64,000 nucleotides of DNA from Pardosa pseudoannulata (lineage: Eukaryota; Arthropoda; Arachnida; Araneae; Lycosidae), in contig CM063506.1 of assembly GCA_032207245.1 (NCBI GenBank), forward strand, positions 21,574,944-21,638,943, written 5' to 3'. A program made the translations under genes and the position numbers. Of the stretch, positions 11,842 through 23,576 are shown one piece after another. The stretch's first letter is position 1, and the number at the start of each line of letters is the position of its first letter. The notes below the pieces were generated by a model. It ran no database searches. It was not told the DNA's origin and saw nothing but the letters and a program-made list of their open reading frames with translations.

Positions 11842-12353
11842 ACTTCTGTAACATTAGTTCAGTTTTAATAATCAGAGCTCTACGTCATTCATTACACTAT
11901 CTTAAATAAATGCCTGTGTCTATACCTAGTTGTTTTATTTAACTGCACCGTGTGAATCCTTTCTGAGCATGGTTTTATATATGATGTGATCCTTGCGGAT
12001 ACTTCTTTAAGAATCGTAGAGCCATAGAAGGGGTCTCCATAAGTTTTTTATGGTTCTTTTCTCTGCTTTTCCTCCCATCAAATTATAATCCTTGGACTAG
12101 GCTATGCTTGTTCTTTTTCTGCATTTGAAGTTTTGAGCGGCTAACACGTCTAGCTTCATTAAAAATCGGTATCGCCGCTTGAGCTTTTTAACGAAGAGAT
12201 AAAATCCAGTTGACATTCGTAAATTGGGTTAAATTTGAGCTTTGCTTTAAGAATTTTTCTCCAGCTGCCAGCAGTAATTTGATTCTATTGATGAAAGAAT
12301 TTTTCTGGATTAAAAATATAATACAAAACCATTTATGAACCAGATATATTTAA
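11842..12353. other. Spacer with no supported feature
   Basis: No coding frame or repeat boundary is supported between the two TTAA elements. Confidence 0.5.
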
Positions 12354-13042
12354 CCGCTTGTCTGATTATCCCTAGTTATCTCGAGTTCGCATATGTTGCA
12401 GTTAATTATTATCCCGACAAAACTCGGGAGAAGCATAATTTGTACAATTTTTTTTATCACTGTTTTACTCGGCCTGGGGGAAATTAAGGAAATATTCAGC
12501 TTTGATTGGCAGTTTGCAAAGTTTTGTTGGTTTCGCGGTTCTTTTGCGGGACTGGTCCCGTATTTTCCACTGATTGAAAAACTAATTTCAGAAAATCACC
12601 GTGACGAGTTTTCTGCCACACCAGGAACACCCAGCATTAGTCCTTTACCACTCAGGTTAACCTCAAGGCATTTTCCAGATGTTATTCCTGCTACTGAAAA
12701 AAATTCAAATCCAACGAGACAGTGTACTCTCTGCTCAAGTAAAACAGATTCCAGAGTTAAGGCAGTAAGAAAAGAGACCGGATACCAGTGTACAGAATGT
12801 CGGCTATCACTTTGTCAAAAGCTATCATACAAAGACTGATATTTAATTTTTTCTATTTGCCCGAGATAATTCGGGATTGAAAACTAATATTAAATCTAAA
12901 TGCTTTTATACTTGTAAAAAATTAAAAAGTTAACTTAAAATCTACATACTTTGTTTCGTTTCATTTCCTTGTATTTAATAATAAAATAAAAAATGTGATG
13001 ATTTTTTGCCTTTTTTATCAAAAAAAATTGTAAGGGAAGCGG
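12354..13042 (+). mobile_element. piggyBac-type deletion element, family PB-C (689 bp)
   Basis: TTAA at 12350-12353 and 13043-13046 flanks short inverted ends CCGCTTGTC / GGGAAGCGG. The interior keeps only the 3' end of a piggyBac transposase gene, listed separately. The catalytic RNase H-like region is missing, so this is an internal-deletion derivative of an autonomous element. Confidence 0.75.
12590..12839 (+). pseudogene. piggyBac transposase C-terminal remnant
   Basis: The last part of an open frame reads LRLTSRHFPDVIPATEK, then NPTRQCTLCSS, then ETGYQCTECRLSLCQKLSYKD. This is the usual C-terminal layout of piggyBac transposases: R-L-x-x-R-H-F-P, a proline-rich linker, then a Cys-x2-Cys ... 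Cys-x2-Cys ... Leu-Cys zinc-binding tail. The upstream part of the frame (from 12393) has no recognisable transposase motif and is probably chimeric or decayed. The final Phe-x-x-Tyr-His part is cut by a stop. The identification rests on the cysteine pattern and on the TTAA ends around it. Confidence 0.75.
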
Positions 13043-13599
13043 TTAAAAACTCAAAATGGGTTAGCAATATTGAGCATAGAACATGGATTCAGTAATAAAC
13101 TCGATTTGAAAGAAGTTATTCGTGATTTTGAAGAAGAGAAATTTCAAACATGATTCTTTTTATTTAAGTTTAGAATTTGTATATTGTTGTACTGGCTTTG
13201 TTTTGAAAGTATACTTAAACTATCGATGAAAATATTCCATACTACTTTTATTTTGTAAGTTCGTATTCGTTGGCTCATTAAAAGCGTTGTTTTCAATAAA
13301 ATATTTTTTCGTAAATCGGTAGGTATAACAATTATTACCTGAATTCAGTTAGAATTCATTTTCCGGTTAACGTGAGATGGTTTATTTATATTTCTGTTTT
13401 TTTTTTTTTTTTTTTTTTTTTGTTTGAGGGTGGGATTTTGGGATTTTCCTGTAGACATTCAGTTCAGCAAAATTCGGCTGTTAATGCGTATATTAAGGAT
13501 TATTGTCAATGTGTACCAATGCACTTTCCCACGATGGTCGGCACGTGCATACACATCTGTGGACTAAATTTCGCAGAAGAATTTAGGAGCAGCTGTTGA
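13043..13599. other. AT-rich spacer with a poly(T) tract
   Basis: Contains a run of about 23 T at 13399-13421. The open frame across it has no supporting context. Confidence 0.55.
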
Positions 13600-14108
13600 C
13601 TTCGAGTTTTAGTGGGGACCCTTGCGGAGGAGTTATAGCTCACGGAGTGTCAAAAGTGTAGACGTCAAGCCGAGGCAGGGATGTAGCCGTGAGATATGGG
13701 GGCAGGGGCTAAGCATTAATGTCAACTTTCACCAAAGGGGCCATTTTAATGAGCACAGCGAAGGGGTAGGAGATGTGGGAAATTTTCACCAATAAGTGAT
13801 TGGGACAGAGAAAAAAGAGGCTTTGAACCGAGGTGTAAAGGTGTGGAAAGAAGGTAGGAAAAAAACTCGAGGTCGAGATTCAAGAAATGCTGGACATCCA
13901 TATCCCGTGAGCAAGCCAGAGAGCCCGGGACAGCAAACTATTCCCGAACCCGCATGCATATGATCGGCAAGCCAGCGTACACGTCCAGCAAAATAACGGC
14001 CGCTACGCCAGTACCGACATCCAGCAAACGACCTTTACGCCTGCACACCCTCACCGACGTCCAGCCTGTTGACAGCTCCAGCCTGCTCCCCTGGAATTAC
14101 TGGAGGTA
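13600..14108 (+). other. GC-rich, exon- or leader-like block
   Basis: About 500 bp of clearly higher GC in AT-rich surroundings, with imperfect repeats of a CCAGC-containing phrase (ACGTCCAGCAAAA, ACATCCAGCAAAC, ACGTCCAGCCTG, AGCTCCAGCCTG) at 13985-14085. It ends in TACTGGAG followed by GTAAAC, a possible splice donor, and then AT-rich intron-like DNA. No long frame covers it. It could be a non-coding first exon with promoter, or the leader of a decayed LTR retrotransposon. I cannot decide which. Confidence 0.3.
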
Positions 14109-15031
14109 AACTTAATAATATTCATAATTATTACCTGGGTCTCATAATCTTTTGATAAGGAGTACTATTTCAAGAGTATTGATGAATAGCAAAACCAAAC
14201 AATTGAAGGTCTTGTTAAAAACTAATCAAGTGATGTATTAATTATTAAATATTGTACATAATAAATGTTTTAGTTTAAATATTAGGTATTTCCCTTTAAT
14301 TCCATAGCGTTTATTTTACTGTGTTTCCTCTTTGAGAACAAACATTGGTGTTTGTGTTGTAATTACGTTACAACACAATACCTAATTTAAACGTTTAAAA
14401 TATCAAATTTCATGAACAGTCAAAACACTATGTGTGCATTCCTATAACCCTAAAATTTCTATACTATTTACCCTGTAGAATATAAAATAAAAATTAGTTA
14501 AAATTAATTTTCGAACTCCAAAAAACTGTTATTTCTAGTCTTACAAAAACTATTATGAATATTTTGTGTGGATAAAATGGATATTTTTAACTGTTCTATT
14601 TTTTTCTTATTATACAGAATGTCTACAATTAAACTTTTCTACTTTAAAGTTGTCCAAAGTTGAAACGATTTCTCAGAAAGTTATGAAATGTTTTTAAGAC
14701 ACAGTGAAGAGATGGGAATTTGTTTGAGCGAATAAAAAAAATTAGTTCAAAATTTCACCCAGTTTTGATTAATTAAACATTTAGCCAACATTAACACTTA
14801 AAAAAATGTTACATAAACATGTTGAACATGGAGGACGCCATTTTCAACTTCTATTTAAAATTATAAGATAGCATGTTCTACAGTGACCGCAGTATTTCCG
14901 AAAAAAATGCTGCCTTTCAGATCAGGTAAAGTTAGAGGGTTTAGATGCCTCCAAATCCAAAAGTCTCACGGAGTGGGGTCTGGAGAACTGGTAGCCCACA
15001 CATTACGAAAGTGGCGGTTGATTTCTTCTGT
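14109..15031. other. AT-rich spacer
   Basis: No supported gene. The frame at 14883-15134 runs into the SINE and is not a gene. Confidence 0.5.
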
Positions 15032-15044
15032 AAAGCACTTTTTG

Positions 15045-15217
15045 GTTTGGTTTCGAGCGCTACGGTCTACTTTTTGCAACACGAGGGCTAATGAGACCGG
15101 GACCTACAGTTTAAAGCCTATTCCGAACGGCTAAAAACCTCCGTGCCACAGTGGGTTTCGAACCCACGAACTCCGGTTCCGCAGGCCAGCACCCTAACCA
15201 TTCGGCCATCGTTCGGC
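15045..15217 (-). mobile_element. tRNA-SINE, full length, minus strand
   Basis: A complete family member read on the minus strand: head CCGAACGATGGCCGAATGG, B box GGTTCGAAACCCA, body and AACCAAACC tail. Imperfect 13-bp duplications, AAAGCACTTTTTG and AAAGAGCTTTTTG, flank it. Confidence 0.88.
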
Positions 15218-15230
15218 AAAGAGCTTTTTG

Positions 15231-15719
15231 AGAACGTTCTTGACAGGAAGGCTAATGTGGAAAAGTTCCATCTTGGATTTTAACTGTTTTAAAGTAAGAA
15301 AGTTTCATTATTGACATCCAGTATTTTCTGATGATATTCGAAAATGCTTATATCTAATAAGTTCTATTTTAAAGTTTAAATAAAGCCATTCCTAAGCCAC
15401 TGCCTGTCTGCTGCTTGTATACCTAATTGCTACCCACCCCCACCTTTCCATCAAAAAATAATGATCAATGTTGAATAAAATTTTTATCCCATACTTTGTA
15501 ATTACTTACATTTTGTTTTTACTTTAAAGCCAACAAAACAGTTGGTTTGGAGATAAAGAAATACAAATTATTCATAATTTGTACTTATTTTCTGTAATTT
15601 GTATTTTTTAAACATAAAATCAACAGGTCAAACACTGAAAACTAATTTGATTTTCAAGTAAACACTGAGCATTTAAAGTTTGTAATGCTATTTTAATTTA
15701 GGTGGATAATTTAGTACAT
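15231..15719. other. Spacer between two SINEs
   Basis: AT-rich with no supported feature. Confidence 0.5.
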
Positions 15720-15732
15720 TCTATTCATAAAG

Positions 15733-15908
15733 TTTGGTTTGGTTTGGAGTGCTACGGTCTACTTTTTGCAACACGAGGCTAATGAGACCGGGACCTACAG
15801 CTTAAAGCCGATTCCGAACGGCTACGAACATCCATGCCAGTGTGGGATTCGAACCCACGAACTCCGGTTCCGCAGGCCAGTACCCTAACCATTCGGCCAT
15901 CGTTCGGC
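15733..15908 (-). mobile_element. tRNA-SINE, full length, with a 13-bp target duplication
   Basis: Minus-strand copy with an intact B box (GGTTCGAATCCCA on the minus strand). Exact TCTATTCATAAAG duplications at 15720-15732 and 15909-15921. Together with the 15045 copy it forms a same-orientation pair 0.5 kb apart. Confidence 0.92.
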
Positions 15909-16193
15909 TCTATTCATAAAGAACCAAGGTTAAATCACATTAAAGAAGAATTCTACCAGGTTATATACTCAGCTCTTAATCTAGTCACCCTAATTTTGCC
16001 TGCCCGTGTACTTTTACGAGTTGCACCCCGCTAGGAACGGCTCCTGTTTTGTGAATTAAAAGGAACCTATTATAAGTAAAAGGGAAAAGAATTCAAGAAT
16101 TTCAATAGAGCTACTGCTTTTGAAATAATTTATATTTAATAACTTTTAAAAATATTAATTTGCCTTAAAATCGTAACCACTTTTAAATAAAGA

Positions 16194-16989
16194 TCCCCTA
16201 TATAATAATAGCCTAAGTTCTGTCCTCGAATTTATGAAGCGGTTGTACCTGGAATGGATAAAGGCATTCATATTGGATTATTGATGAGTTAGTGTTAGAA
16301 ATCCACCCCTTCCTCCCTTTTCCAGCATTTAAAGCCCTATTTTCTCCGGTTAAGAGCAATCCGATTAAATTTATCAATTTGTCACATAATAAATAGTCAA
16401 AAATAATATTTTTCTAGCATTATGACGTCATTCCTTTAACCTTCTCATTTAACCATTTCTTTTTTTTTTTAAAACTATTTAAATATCGTCTACATTATTT
16501 TTATACGTTTTATCATTGAACTTCGATATTACGTAAATAAATTTCTTTTATATTTGGCTTAAATAATAGATTATTAGATTATTATTTACTAGATTAGGTA
16601 TGTATATGATACTTTTAAATTTAATCATCGATGATTTTTGTTGAAATGAAAATTTTATCACCGGTATTAACAACAAATTCTATCTTCCACCAGGGTGTAG
16701 TGGAAATGATAGTTTCATTCCTTTACTTCCATTAATTACCGTGGCAAAAAATTGGGTAGAACTTAACTATAGTTTCGACGTAGCTAAGAAAACTTTGATT
16801 TATCTTTCTAAATTAATTCAACGTGATTCTAAACTGCATTCACAGCATCCAGAGACTTTAGAAGAGTATAAAGATAAACAAATTACTGAGAGTGTACCAG
16901 ATACTTTTCAGCCAAAAAACAAACCAATAGGGTAATTCTGGAAAATAAAAAAATTTACTGATGTCATCATATGACGGGCTATATGCTGG
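16194..16989 (+). mobile_element. Helitron-type element, family A, full length
   Basis: Begins A|TCCCCTATATAATAATAGCC and ends in a degraded form of the family hairpin (CATATGACGGG), then CTATATGCTGG (CTRR-type end). The 5' part includes the phrase GTCCTCGAATTTATGAAGCGG shared with the copies at 22214 and 52393. A roughly 65-codon open frame near 16741-16935 lies in the part shared with the copy at the window start, but it has no Rep or helicase motif. Non-autonomous. Confidence 0.65.
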
Positions 16990-17363
16990 TATTACTAGTA
17001 ACATAGTAAATTTTTTACAAGATAGAAGTGATATGAGATGAATTAGTTTTGATGATCATTTAAGAACATCTTTTGCTGCGTATTTATCTTCCCTTAATAC
17101 TCCGCATGGCATTACGTATAGTATCGCCATCTATTAGCTACTCAGAAAAGCTTTTTGAATTCGTCATTGCTATTTAATTTTTAAATCTTCAGTTTTATAT
17201 TAATACATTTGTCAAAATACAAGATCCTACAGAAAAATAATTCTTAATCAGATGTAATAAAAACTTGATAGTTCTTCAACCATGAGGGCTTCCATGGGTG
17301 ATTCCTAAGATGCTTAAAATTATATTTTTTATATGTAAAAATATTTCGCTATCATAGGTAATA
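16990..17363. other. AT-rich spacer
   Basis: No supported feature between the Helitron and the pogo-type element. Confidence 0.5.
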
Positions 17364-18606
17364 CAGTGAACTCCGCTTAATGTGATCGATCAGTTTGGGA
17401 CACTGTAATTTTGATAACAATAACCGATTGGTAACAATAAACGATATTCAAAATTAGATAAATTTACGTCCCCCTTTAATTCACACGTACTAAATTTCAA
17501 AATAAAATGAATGTCATATTTATTGTAACTATAACTGTAACTTTAAGTTAACTGTAATATTAATGTAACTGTTTGGAACGAGATTTTGCGTATGTGTTGT
17601 TCTATGAATAAAAGTTGAATGGAATACAAAAGCGGCTTGGGGTTTTTCGTGTTTAAGAAACAGAATCGTTTATTTCTGAGAGCCATTTTCACCGAAGCCA
17701 TTAAAGTTTTGATACGCTGCTAGCGTAAAATGCGTTAGTTTTCGTTTAAAGGATAACGTTTTGATGAAAAAACACCTTATATTTATGTATTGTATATTAT
17801 CCTTTAAAACATAAGAATTGTATACATAATTAAAAAAATTCATCAATTGTTGGCTGTCTACAAGTTTTTTTAAGAAGCTCATTGATAAATTGTTCGTAAT
17901 CATGATGTTTTATTAAATCATCGGAGCGGTGTTGTACTCCACGTTTTAATACTTTCAATGCATTTCTCCATTTCAGAACTTGCAGGAGGTGGCTCAATAT
18001 CAAGAGATTCTTCATCTGCCTCATCAGTTCCATCATTATTCTGTGTTCCTATGACAATCTGACAGACTTCAGATTCTATTAATGTTGAAACTACTGGAAT
18101 GTTTTGATCTACTTTCACCCATGACTCGAACTCTTCAGAGGTCATATCCGAAGGATTTTCTATCATTTCTTGAGATTTCTGGTAATTTTTTTCGCAAAAT
18201 CAAGGCATAAAATGTGAATACTCTCCTTCTCAGTTCCGATAAGAATGTGTTGCCTTCTGCTTATCTAACAACCACTGATCACCAGCAGGATGTGCGTATT
18301 TCTGAAAAATTCCAAGAACGCGTAATACCCCACTTCTTTGTTCATCCCCCTATGTGGATGAGGGAGATTTCTCAGAAATTCAAACAACAGCGAAAGGAAA
18401 GAAAAGAATGAGTTCCTTCTGAATATATTGTGAATATATTCAGAATTCAATCTTTGCCAATTAAAATGAGGTTCGAAAACTGATAACATTAACCGATGTA
18501 ACGATCACATAAAGCGATAATTTTAACATAGAAATGAATAGAGAAAATCGGGACCAAGGGATTTCGATAACAATAAGCGATTGATCACATTAAGAGGAGT
18601 CCACTA
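17364..18606 (-). mobile_element. pogo/Tigger-type DNA transposon, internally deleted (1.24 kb)
   Basis: Inverted ends CAGTGAACTCCGCTTAATGTGATC (left) and the complement of GATCACATTAAGAGGAGTCCACTA (right), each bordered by TA (17362-17363, 18607-18608). Inside each end a second shared block, GATAACAATAASCGATTG, repeats. CAGTG-A-CTCC ends with a TA target are typical of the pogo/Tigger branch of Tc1/mariner. The minus-strand remnant of the transposase 3' end is listed separately. Confidence 0.8.
17825..18166 (-). pseudogene. Tigger/pogo transposase C-terminal remnant
   Basis: Two overlapping minus-strand frames join into one protein tail. First comes SEEFESWVKVDQNIPV, then an acidic stretch (DGTDEADEESLDIE) with EPPPASSEMEKCIESIK. 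After a frameshift near 17930 comes RSDDLIKHHDYEQFINELL, then QPTIDEFF. Tigger-class transposases usually end with an acidic linker, a short helical segment and a Q-T-x-[LI]-x-x-F-F motif, which this matches. The DDE catalytic part and CENP-B-type DNA-binding domains are missing. This identification is from motif layout only. Confidence 0.65.
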
Positions 18607-18608
18607 TA

Positions 18609-19122
18609 CATGCTTCCTTTTATAGCAACAAGCCAGCTTTAAAAGCTTTGTTACTTTAGATAAAAATATAAAATGCTCCTCTCCTCTTCTCCCTTCTCCA
18701 CAAAACAAATTACCATTATATTTTCCCGCAAAATTCGGACTTTTTTAAAAACAGCTCGAATTTTTTTTTTTTAATTTACAAGATTGAATACTTATTACCA
18801 TGAAATTCCTATACAAACCACACAGTTTCGTAAATTTCACCCTTTATGTAGTATAAGATCAGATAAAACAACAGTCACAAATTTTTCTTTTATAATAGAG
18901 TAGTGAAAATCCTGTCAAAAGAAGTATTCATTAAAAACCAAACCAGGTTGACATCAATTATCCCCAAGTGTGAAAAGGAAAAGATAAAAAGAAGTAGTTT
19001 ACTAATTTTTCGAAAAAAAAAATGCTTCAGTTACCATATTTTAACATTTTTTATTCTATTAGCCGCTCTAGAAATGGGGCCGCCAACGTGCATGCACGCA
19101 AGACACACCTACAAGCGCAGCT
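18609..19122. other. AT-rich spacer
   Basis: No supported gene. The frame at 18903-19322 runs across the hAT boundary and is not a gene. Confidence 0.5.
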
Positions 19123-19130
19123 CTGGCTAT

Positions 19131-20292
19131 CAGGGGCGTGCGTTAGGTGTTCCTGCAGGTTGTGCAGAGAGCAACAACTACAATAATAATAAAACCATAA
19201 AAATGCACATTAAAAACTTCTTTAACGTTTATTATTCATTTGTACACAAAATCCATACGTCTATCCGTATTACTAATAAAATAACGAAAAGCTTATATTT
19301 CCACGATAAACTTATATTTTGATGTGACTTAAAACTTATATTTTCAGCAAACGTAGCACCACACGGCACCCGCCGCTGCGGTGCCTCATCCGGATTCTCA
19401 CTGGTGCGACAAACCGAAAGTCTAATCCACGTGCAGAGGATTTCACCGCACGCTGGTGCAATAGAACGAACTGTTCCTCTTTTTAGCCAGTGGATTAAAT
19501 TATATTTATTAATTGTTTTTAACATTTGGAAATCATATATTCTGCGGAAAACATCTTGACAATTTTTAAAAACAAAACCAGGGATATGGTGTTACAGATA
19601 TAACTTATATACTGTCTGTAAGACACAATGAATGGTAAAATTTGGACTGTTCTGTTAAAATTCGTTTCTTTTTTGTCTAACAAGACAAAATTGTTTTTCA
19701 GCGAATTATTTCTATAAATATTATACGTCACCTAAATTACTTTACCACACTAAAACATTTCCCTTTATATTGATGAAATACTTCTTTTATATTTCCCCGA
19801 AAACAAAATCTTACAATATATAAATTTAAACATTAACCGTCTGCAAAATCGTATGGCCAGTTGATCAGTTAAAAAACCAAAAGTGCTTCGGCACCTAAGT
19901 CCCCGCTCTAATACAAAGCTTAATAAACCGTTCCTTCGGATGATTCTGAATGCCAAGTGCAGGAAAAATAGCTGCACTTGCCTCAGTGCCACATTATGCT
20001 GTGCTTCTCCAGTAGCCCATACATATAAAGCGTGATTTTCTATTAGTGCGCAGTGAGTACACATAAAAATTTCTTATGTTTATTTGCTTTTGAACGTGTT
20101 ACGTGGTGCAGCACCTAGTACCGCACGCACTGCGAGAATACAAGCAAGCAAATCAACATATTTGAATATATTATAAATATTTATTATGTACCATATAAAA
20201 ATAGGTAGACATAGATGAAGAAAATTATTGTCTCTCCTAATTTTACTAGGGTGTGCAGTGCACACCCTGCACATATGGATCGCACGCCACTG
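19131..20292 (-). mobile_element. hAT-type element, family hAT-1, copy 1
   Basis: Ends CAGGGGCGTGCG ... CGCACGCCACTG with imperfect 8-bp duplications (CTGGCTAT, TTGACTAT). The whole 1.16 kb is an inverted copy of the element at 20624-21832, including the internal GCACTTGGCATTCAGAAT and GTACTAGGTGCTGCACCACG phrases. Minus-strand frames (19765-20064 and others) do not resemble a hAT transposase, so the element is probably non-autonomous. Confidence 0.8.
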
Positions 20293-20602
20293 TTGACTAT
20301 ATATATTATAAAACTTCAGTTGATAGTATTGTGTATATTATAACAAAGAATAAATCTTTTAGCACGCAATTTCTATTTTTTTATAAGTACCACCCTATAA
20401 ATGTTTAAAATCTCAGCTTCACACTCATAAGAATAGTTTTTATTATTCACAGATGGCTAAATTTCAAACTTCGTTTGCTCTGAGGTGTCCATAATAACTT
20501 AAGATTTAAAATTTTCCTCAATACATATTGGTCAAAAATGATACGGGCTTTAAAGCATTAATCGATGTTTCATAACATTTCATGCAGAAAAAAAATATTA
20601 CT
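20293..20602. other. AT-rich spacer between inverted hAT-1 copies
   Basis: About 310 bp without supported features. Because the copies face each other, this spacer is the loop of a long imperfect inverted repeat. Confidence 0.6.
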
Positions 20603-20623
20603 GTATTAAACAGGGCCGTAACT

Positions 20624-21832
20624 CAGTGGCGTGCGGTCCATATGTGCAGGGTGTACACTGCACACCCTGGCAAAATTATGAGGGACAATAATTTTCAGCT
20701 CCTATATCTATCTTTTTATGGTATATAATAAATATTATTTATAATATATTCAAATATTATGTTTATTTCCTTGCTTGTATTCCCGCAATGCGTGCGGTAC
20801 TAGGTGCTGCACCACGTAGCGAGTTCAAAAGCAAACGAACATAGAAAGTTCTGATGTGTACGCACTGCTCACTAAATTGAAAATCACGCTTTATATGTAT
20901 GAGCTACTGAAGAAGAACAGCATACTATGGCGCTGAGGCAAGTGCAGCTATTATTCCTGCACTTGGCATTCAGAATTATCCGAAGGTACGGTTTATTAAG
21001 CGTTGTATTAGAGCGGGGACTTTTTTTTGTTGTTGTTGTTTTTAACTGATTAACTGGCCATACGATTTTGCAGAAGGTTAATGTTTAAATTTATATATTG
21101 TAAGATTTTGTTTTCTTAAAAATATAACAGAAATATTTCATCAATATAAATTGAAATGTTTCAGTGTTGTAAATTAATTCCGGTGATGTATTATATTTAT
21201 TGAAATAATTAACTGAAAAACAATGTTGTTTTGTTTTAAAGAAACGAATTTTAACAAATTTCCAAATTTTACCATTCATTGTGTCTTACAGACAGTATAT
21301 AAGTTATATTATGTAACACCATATCCCTGGATTTGTTCTTAAAAATTGTCAAGATGTTTTTCGCAGAATTTATGATTTTCAAATGTTAAAAACAATTAAT
21401 AAATATAATTTAATCCACTGACCGAACAAGAAACAGTTCGCTCTATTGTGCAGTGAAATCCTCTGCAAGTGGGATAGACGTTCGGTTTGTCGGCACCTCA
21501 GCGGCGGGCGCCATGTGGTGCTACGTTTGCTGAACATATAAGTTTTTCGTGGAAGACCGAAGCGTTGCTTTTTCGAAGCCGATGTGATACCATACAACAA
21601 AAGACATGATTTTTGCTTCAGTGCTAGTAGAATTCTCATAAGTTTACTTGTTTTTATAGTTATAACTCGACTACTCGTAGGTAAATATTTTATTTATTGT
21701 AATCTTTAAATTTATATTCATGATAAATAACCCGTTTCAGAATGGAGAACTCAGATGTCTCAACAATTAAAGATCTATTGGAAAATCCATGTTCTCTGCA
21801 CACCTTGCATGAAAACCTACCGCACGCCACTG
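20624..21832 (+). mobile_element. hAT-type element, family hAT-1, copy 2, nested in hAT-2
   Basis: Ends CAGTGGCGTGCGGT ... ACCGCACGCCACTG (14-bp perfect inverted repeat) with an exact 8-bp duplication CCGTAACT at 20616-20623 and 21833-21840. That duplicated octamer is part of the terminal repeat of the outer hAT-2, so this insertion is younger and split the outer element 13 bp from its end. No transposase motif was seen in its short frames. Confidence 0.92.
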
Positions 21833-22213
21833 CCGTAACTAGGGCGTGGCAAAGGTGGCATTTGCCACTGGCACATCAGTCTTAGGGACATTGAAGAAAA
21901 TGGGTATCGAAAGAGGGTGATTTACTCTGAGTAGATATAAGCAAAAGTTGAAAAATAAATTTTTTTTTCATCACAATATTCAATGTTTAAAAATTCTTAT
22001 GGGTCCGAAAGAGGATGATTCGTTTCATGTAGAAAAAAGGAAAAGTTGAAGAAAAAAACTGTCTTTTTATAAAATCCAATGTGTTAAAATTATATTTTAT
22101 AAATTCTCTTATTTTTTAAAATGCTTCTGGGGACTAAACTTGTTATAGATTCTTACAAAATGTTTACCAAACATTCCTAATTTAAATTAATAAATTCAAA
22201 ATATTTAAACTAA

Positions 22214-23170
22214 CTAGCATACAGCCCGTCATATGACGGGATCAGTAAAATTTTTAATTTTCTAAAATTGTTAAGTACCTTATGAGGCAGGTAAAAAATG
22301 GTTTGTTTTTTGGCTGAAAATTATCTGGTACACGCTGAATAATTTGTTTATCTTTATTGACAGCATGTTAGTTGCCACCTTTAATTTAACTTGTAATATT
22401 ACTTGATAGGATGGACAGCAGAGGTTTTAATATTGACCATGATTATTTGGCGGTATATATGAATGATGCCCAAAATTGAGCGAATGGATCGCAAACCCTG
22501 TGGTTATGTATAAAAAACAAACACAAAAACGAGCAAACTTCTTAATTTTCAAAGATATATAAATTAAACACTAGATATATATTAGTCCATGAAATAGACT
22601 CCTAGTCTTTGTTGTTAATACCGGGGATAAAATTTTCATTGCGACAAAAAATAATCGATGATTCAATTTCAAATTATCACATATGTACCTAATCTATTAT
22701 TTAAGCCAAATATAAAAGAAAATTATTCACTTCATATCTCAGTTCAGTGATAAAAGGTATGAAAATAAGGCATAATTTAAATAATTTAAAATAAGAAATG
22801 ATTCAATGAGATTGTTAAAGGAATGACGTCATAATGCTAGAAAAATGTTGTTTTTACCTATTTATTAAGGGACAAATTAATAAATTTAATCGCCTACTCT
22901 TAACCGGGGAAAATAAGAGTTGAAATAATGGCATTAAAAGCTCGAAAAGAGGGGAAGGGGTGGATTTCGAACGTTTTAAGAAGGCAGTATTTTTCGTTGT
23001 GATATGAAGCCTATTTATACCAATTTATTTTAGAATCGGTTCTATAGTTTAGGAGAAGATAAACAGTACTCTCTTTGAATTTTGCTATGCCTCTATCCAT
23101 TCCAGGTCCAACCGCTTCATAAAATCGAGGACAGACGTACAGATAACTTAGGCTATTATTATATAGGAGA
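22214..23170 (-). mobile_element. Helitron-type element, family A, nested in hAT-2
   Basis: Read on the minus strand it starts A|TCTCCTATATAATAATAGCC and ends with a perfect hairpin CCCGTCATATGACGGG, nine bases before CTAG|T. There is no target duplication, as expected for Helitrons. It shares its body with the copies at 16194 and 52393. No Rep/helicase coding is present. It gives the best view of the family's two termini. Confidence 0.75.
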
Positions 23171-23576
23171 TACCCGGAATTACATTCCGGTTATTAGTTT
23201 AAATATTTTGAATTTATTAATGCTATTAAAACTAAATTTAAATTTAGAAATTTGTCAATTTTTTAAGAAAATTCAACGTCTTAATAAAAAATAGTCCCCT
23301 CAAATAAACTATTCAGTTTATCAGTAAAATAATACCCCCATACTGTTCAAAAATATTTTAAGTGACAAATAGAAGGAAAAATAGAGAAAAACTTTTTAAA
23401 TTAATATTCTAGGAACATTTTAAGAATTAACAAAATATTTTATGAGTAATTTTGAATATATATGTGTGTGTGTATAAAACATGTTTATGTATTTTATCAC
23501 TATATTTTGTGACAGGGGCGCATACCAGTTTTCTGCCACAGGCTCTAAACGACCTAGTTATGGCCCTGGTATTAAA

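Larger units (their letters stand above)
20611..23568. mobile_element. hAT-type element, family hAT-2, with two nested insertions
   Basis: Ends CAGGGCCGTAACTAGG (interrupted by the nested hAT-1) and CCTAGTTATGGCCCTG, with an exact 8-bp duplication GTATTAAA at 20603-20610 and 23569-23576. Its interior contains hAT-1 (20624-21832) and a Helitron (22214-23170). Without them, about 0.8 kb of own sequence remains, with no transposase coding. A second, inverted and degraded copy lies at 24662-25307. Confidence 0.85.

Noticed and set aside
14883..15134. Open frame with apparent coding composition
   Set aside because: Its second half is the antisense body of the SINE at 15045.
18903..19322. 139-codon open frame
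   Set aside because: It crosses the hAT-1 boundary at 19131, so it is a chance junction of flank and transposon.
19765..20064. Possible hAT transposase frame
   Set aside because: It has no hAT dimerisation or catalytic motifs, and the equivalent region in the copy at 20624 is broken.
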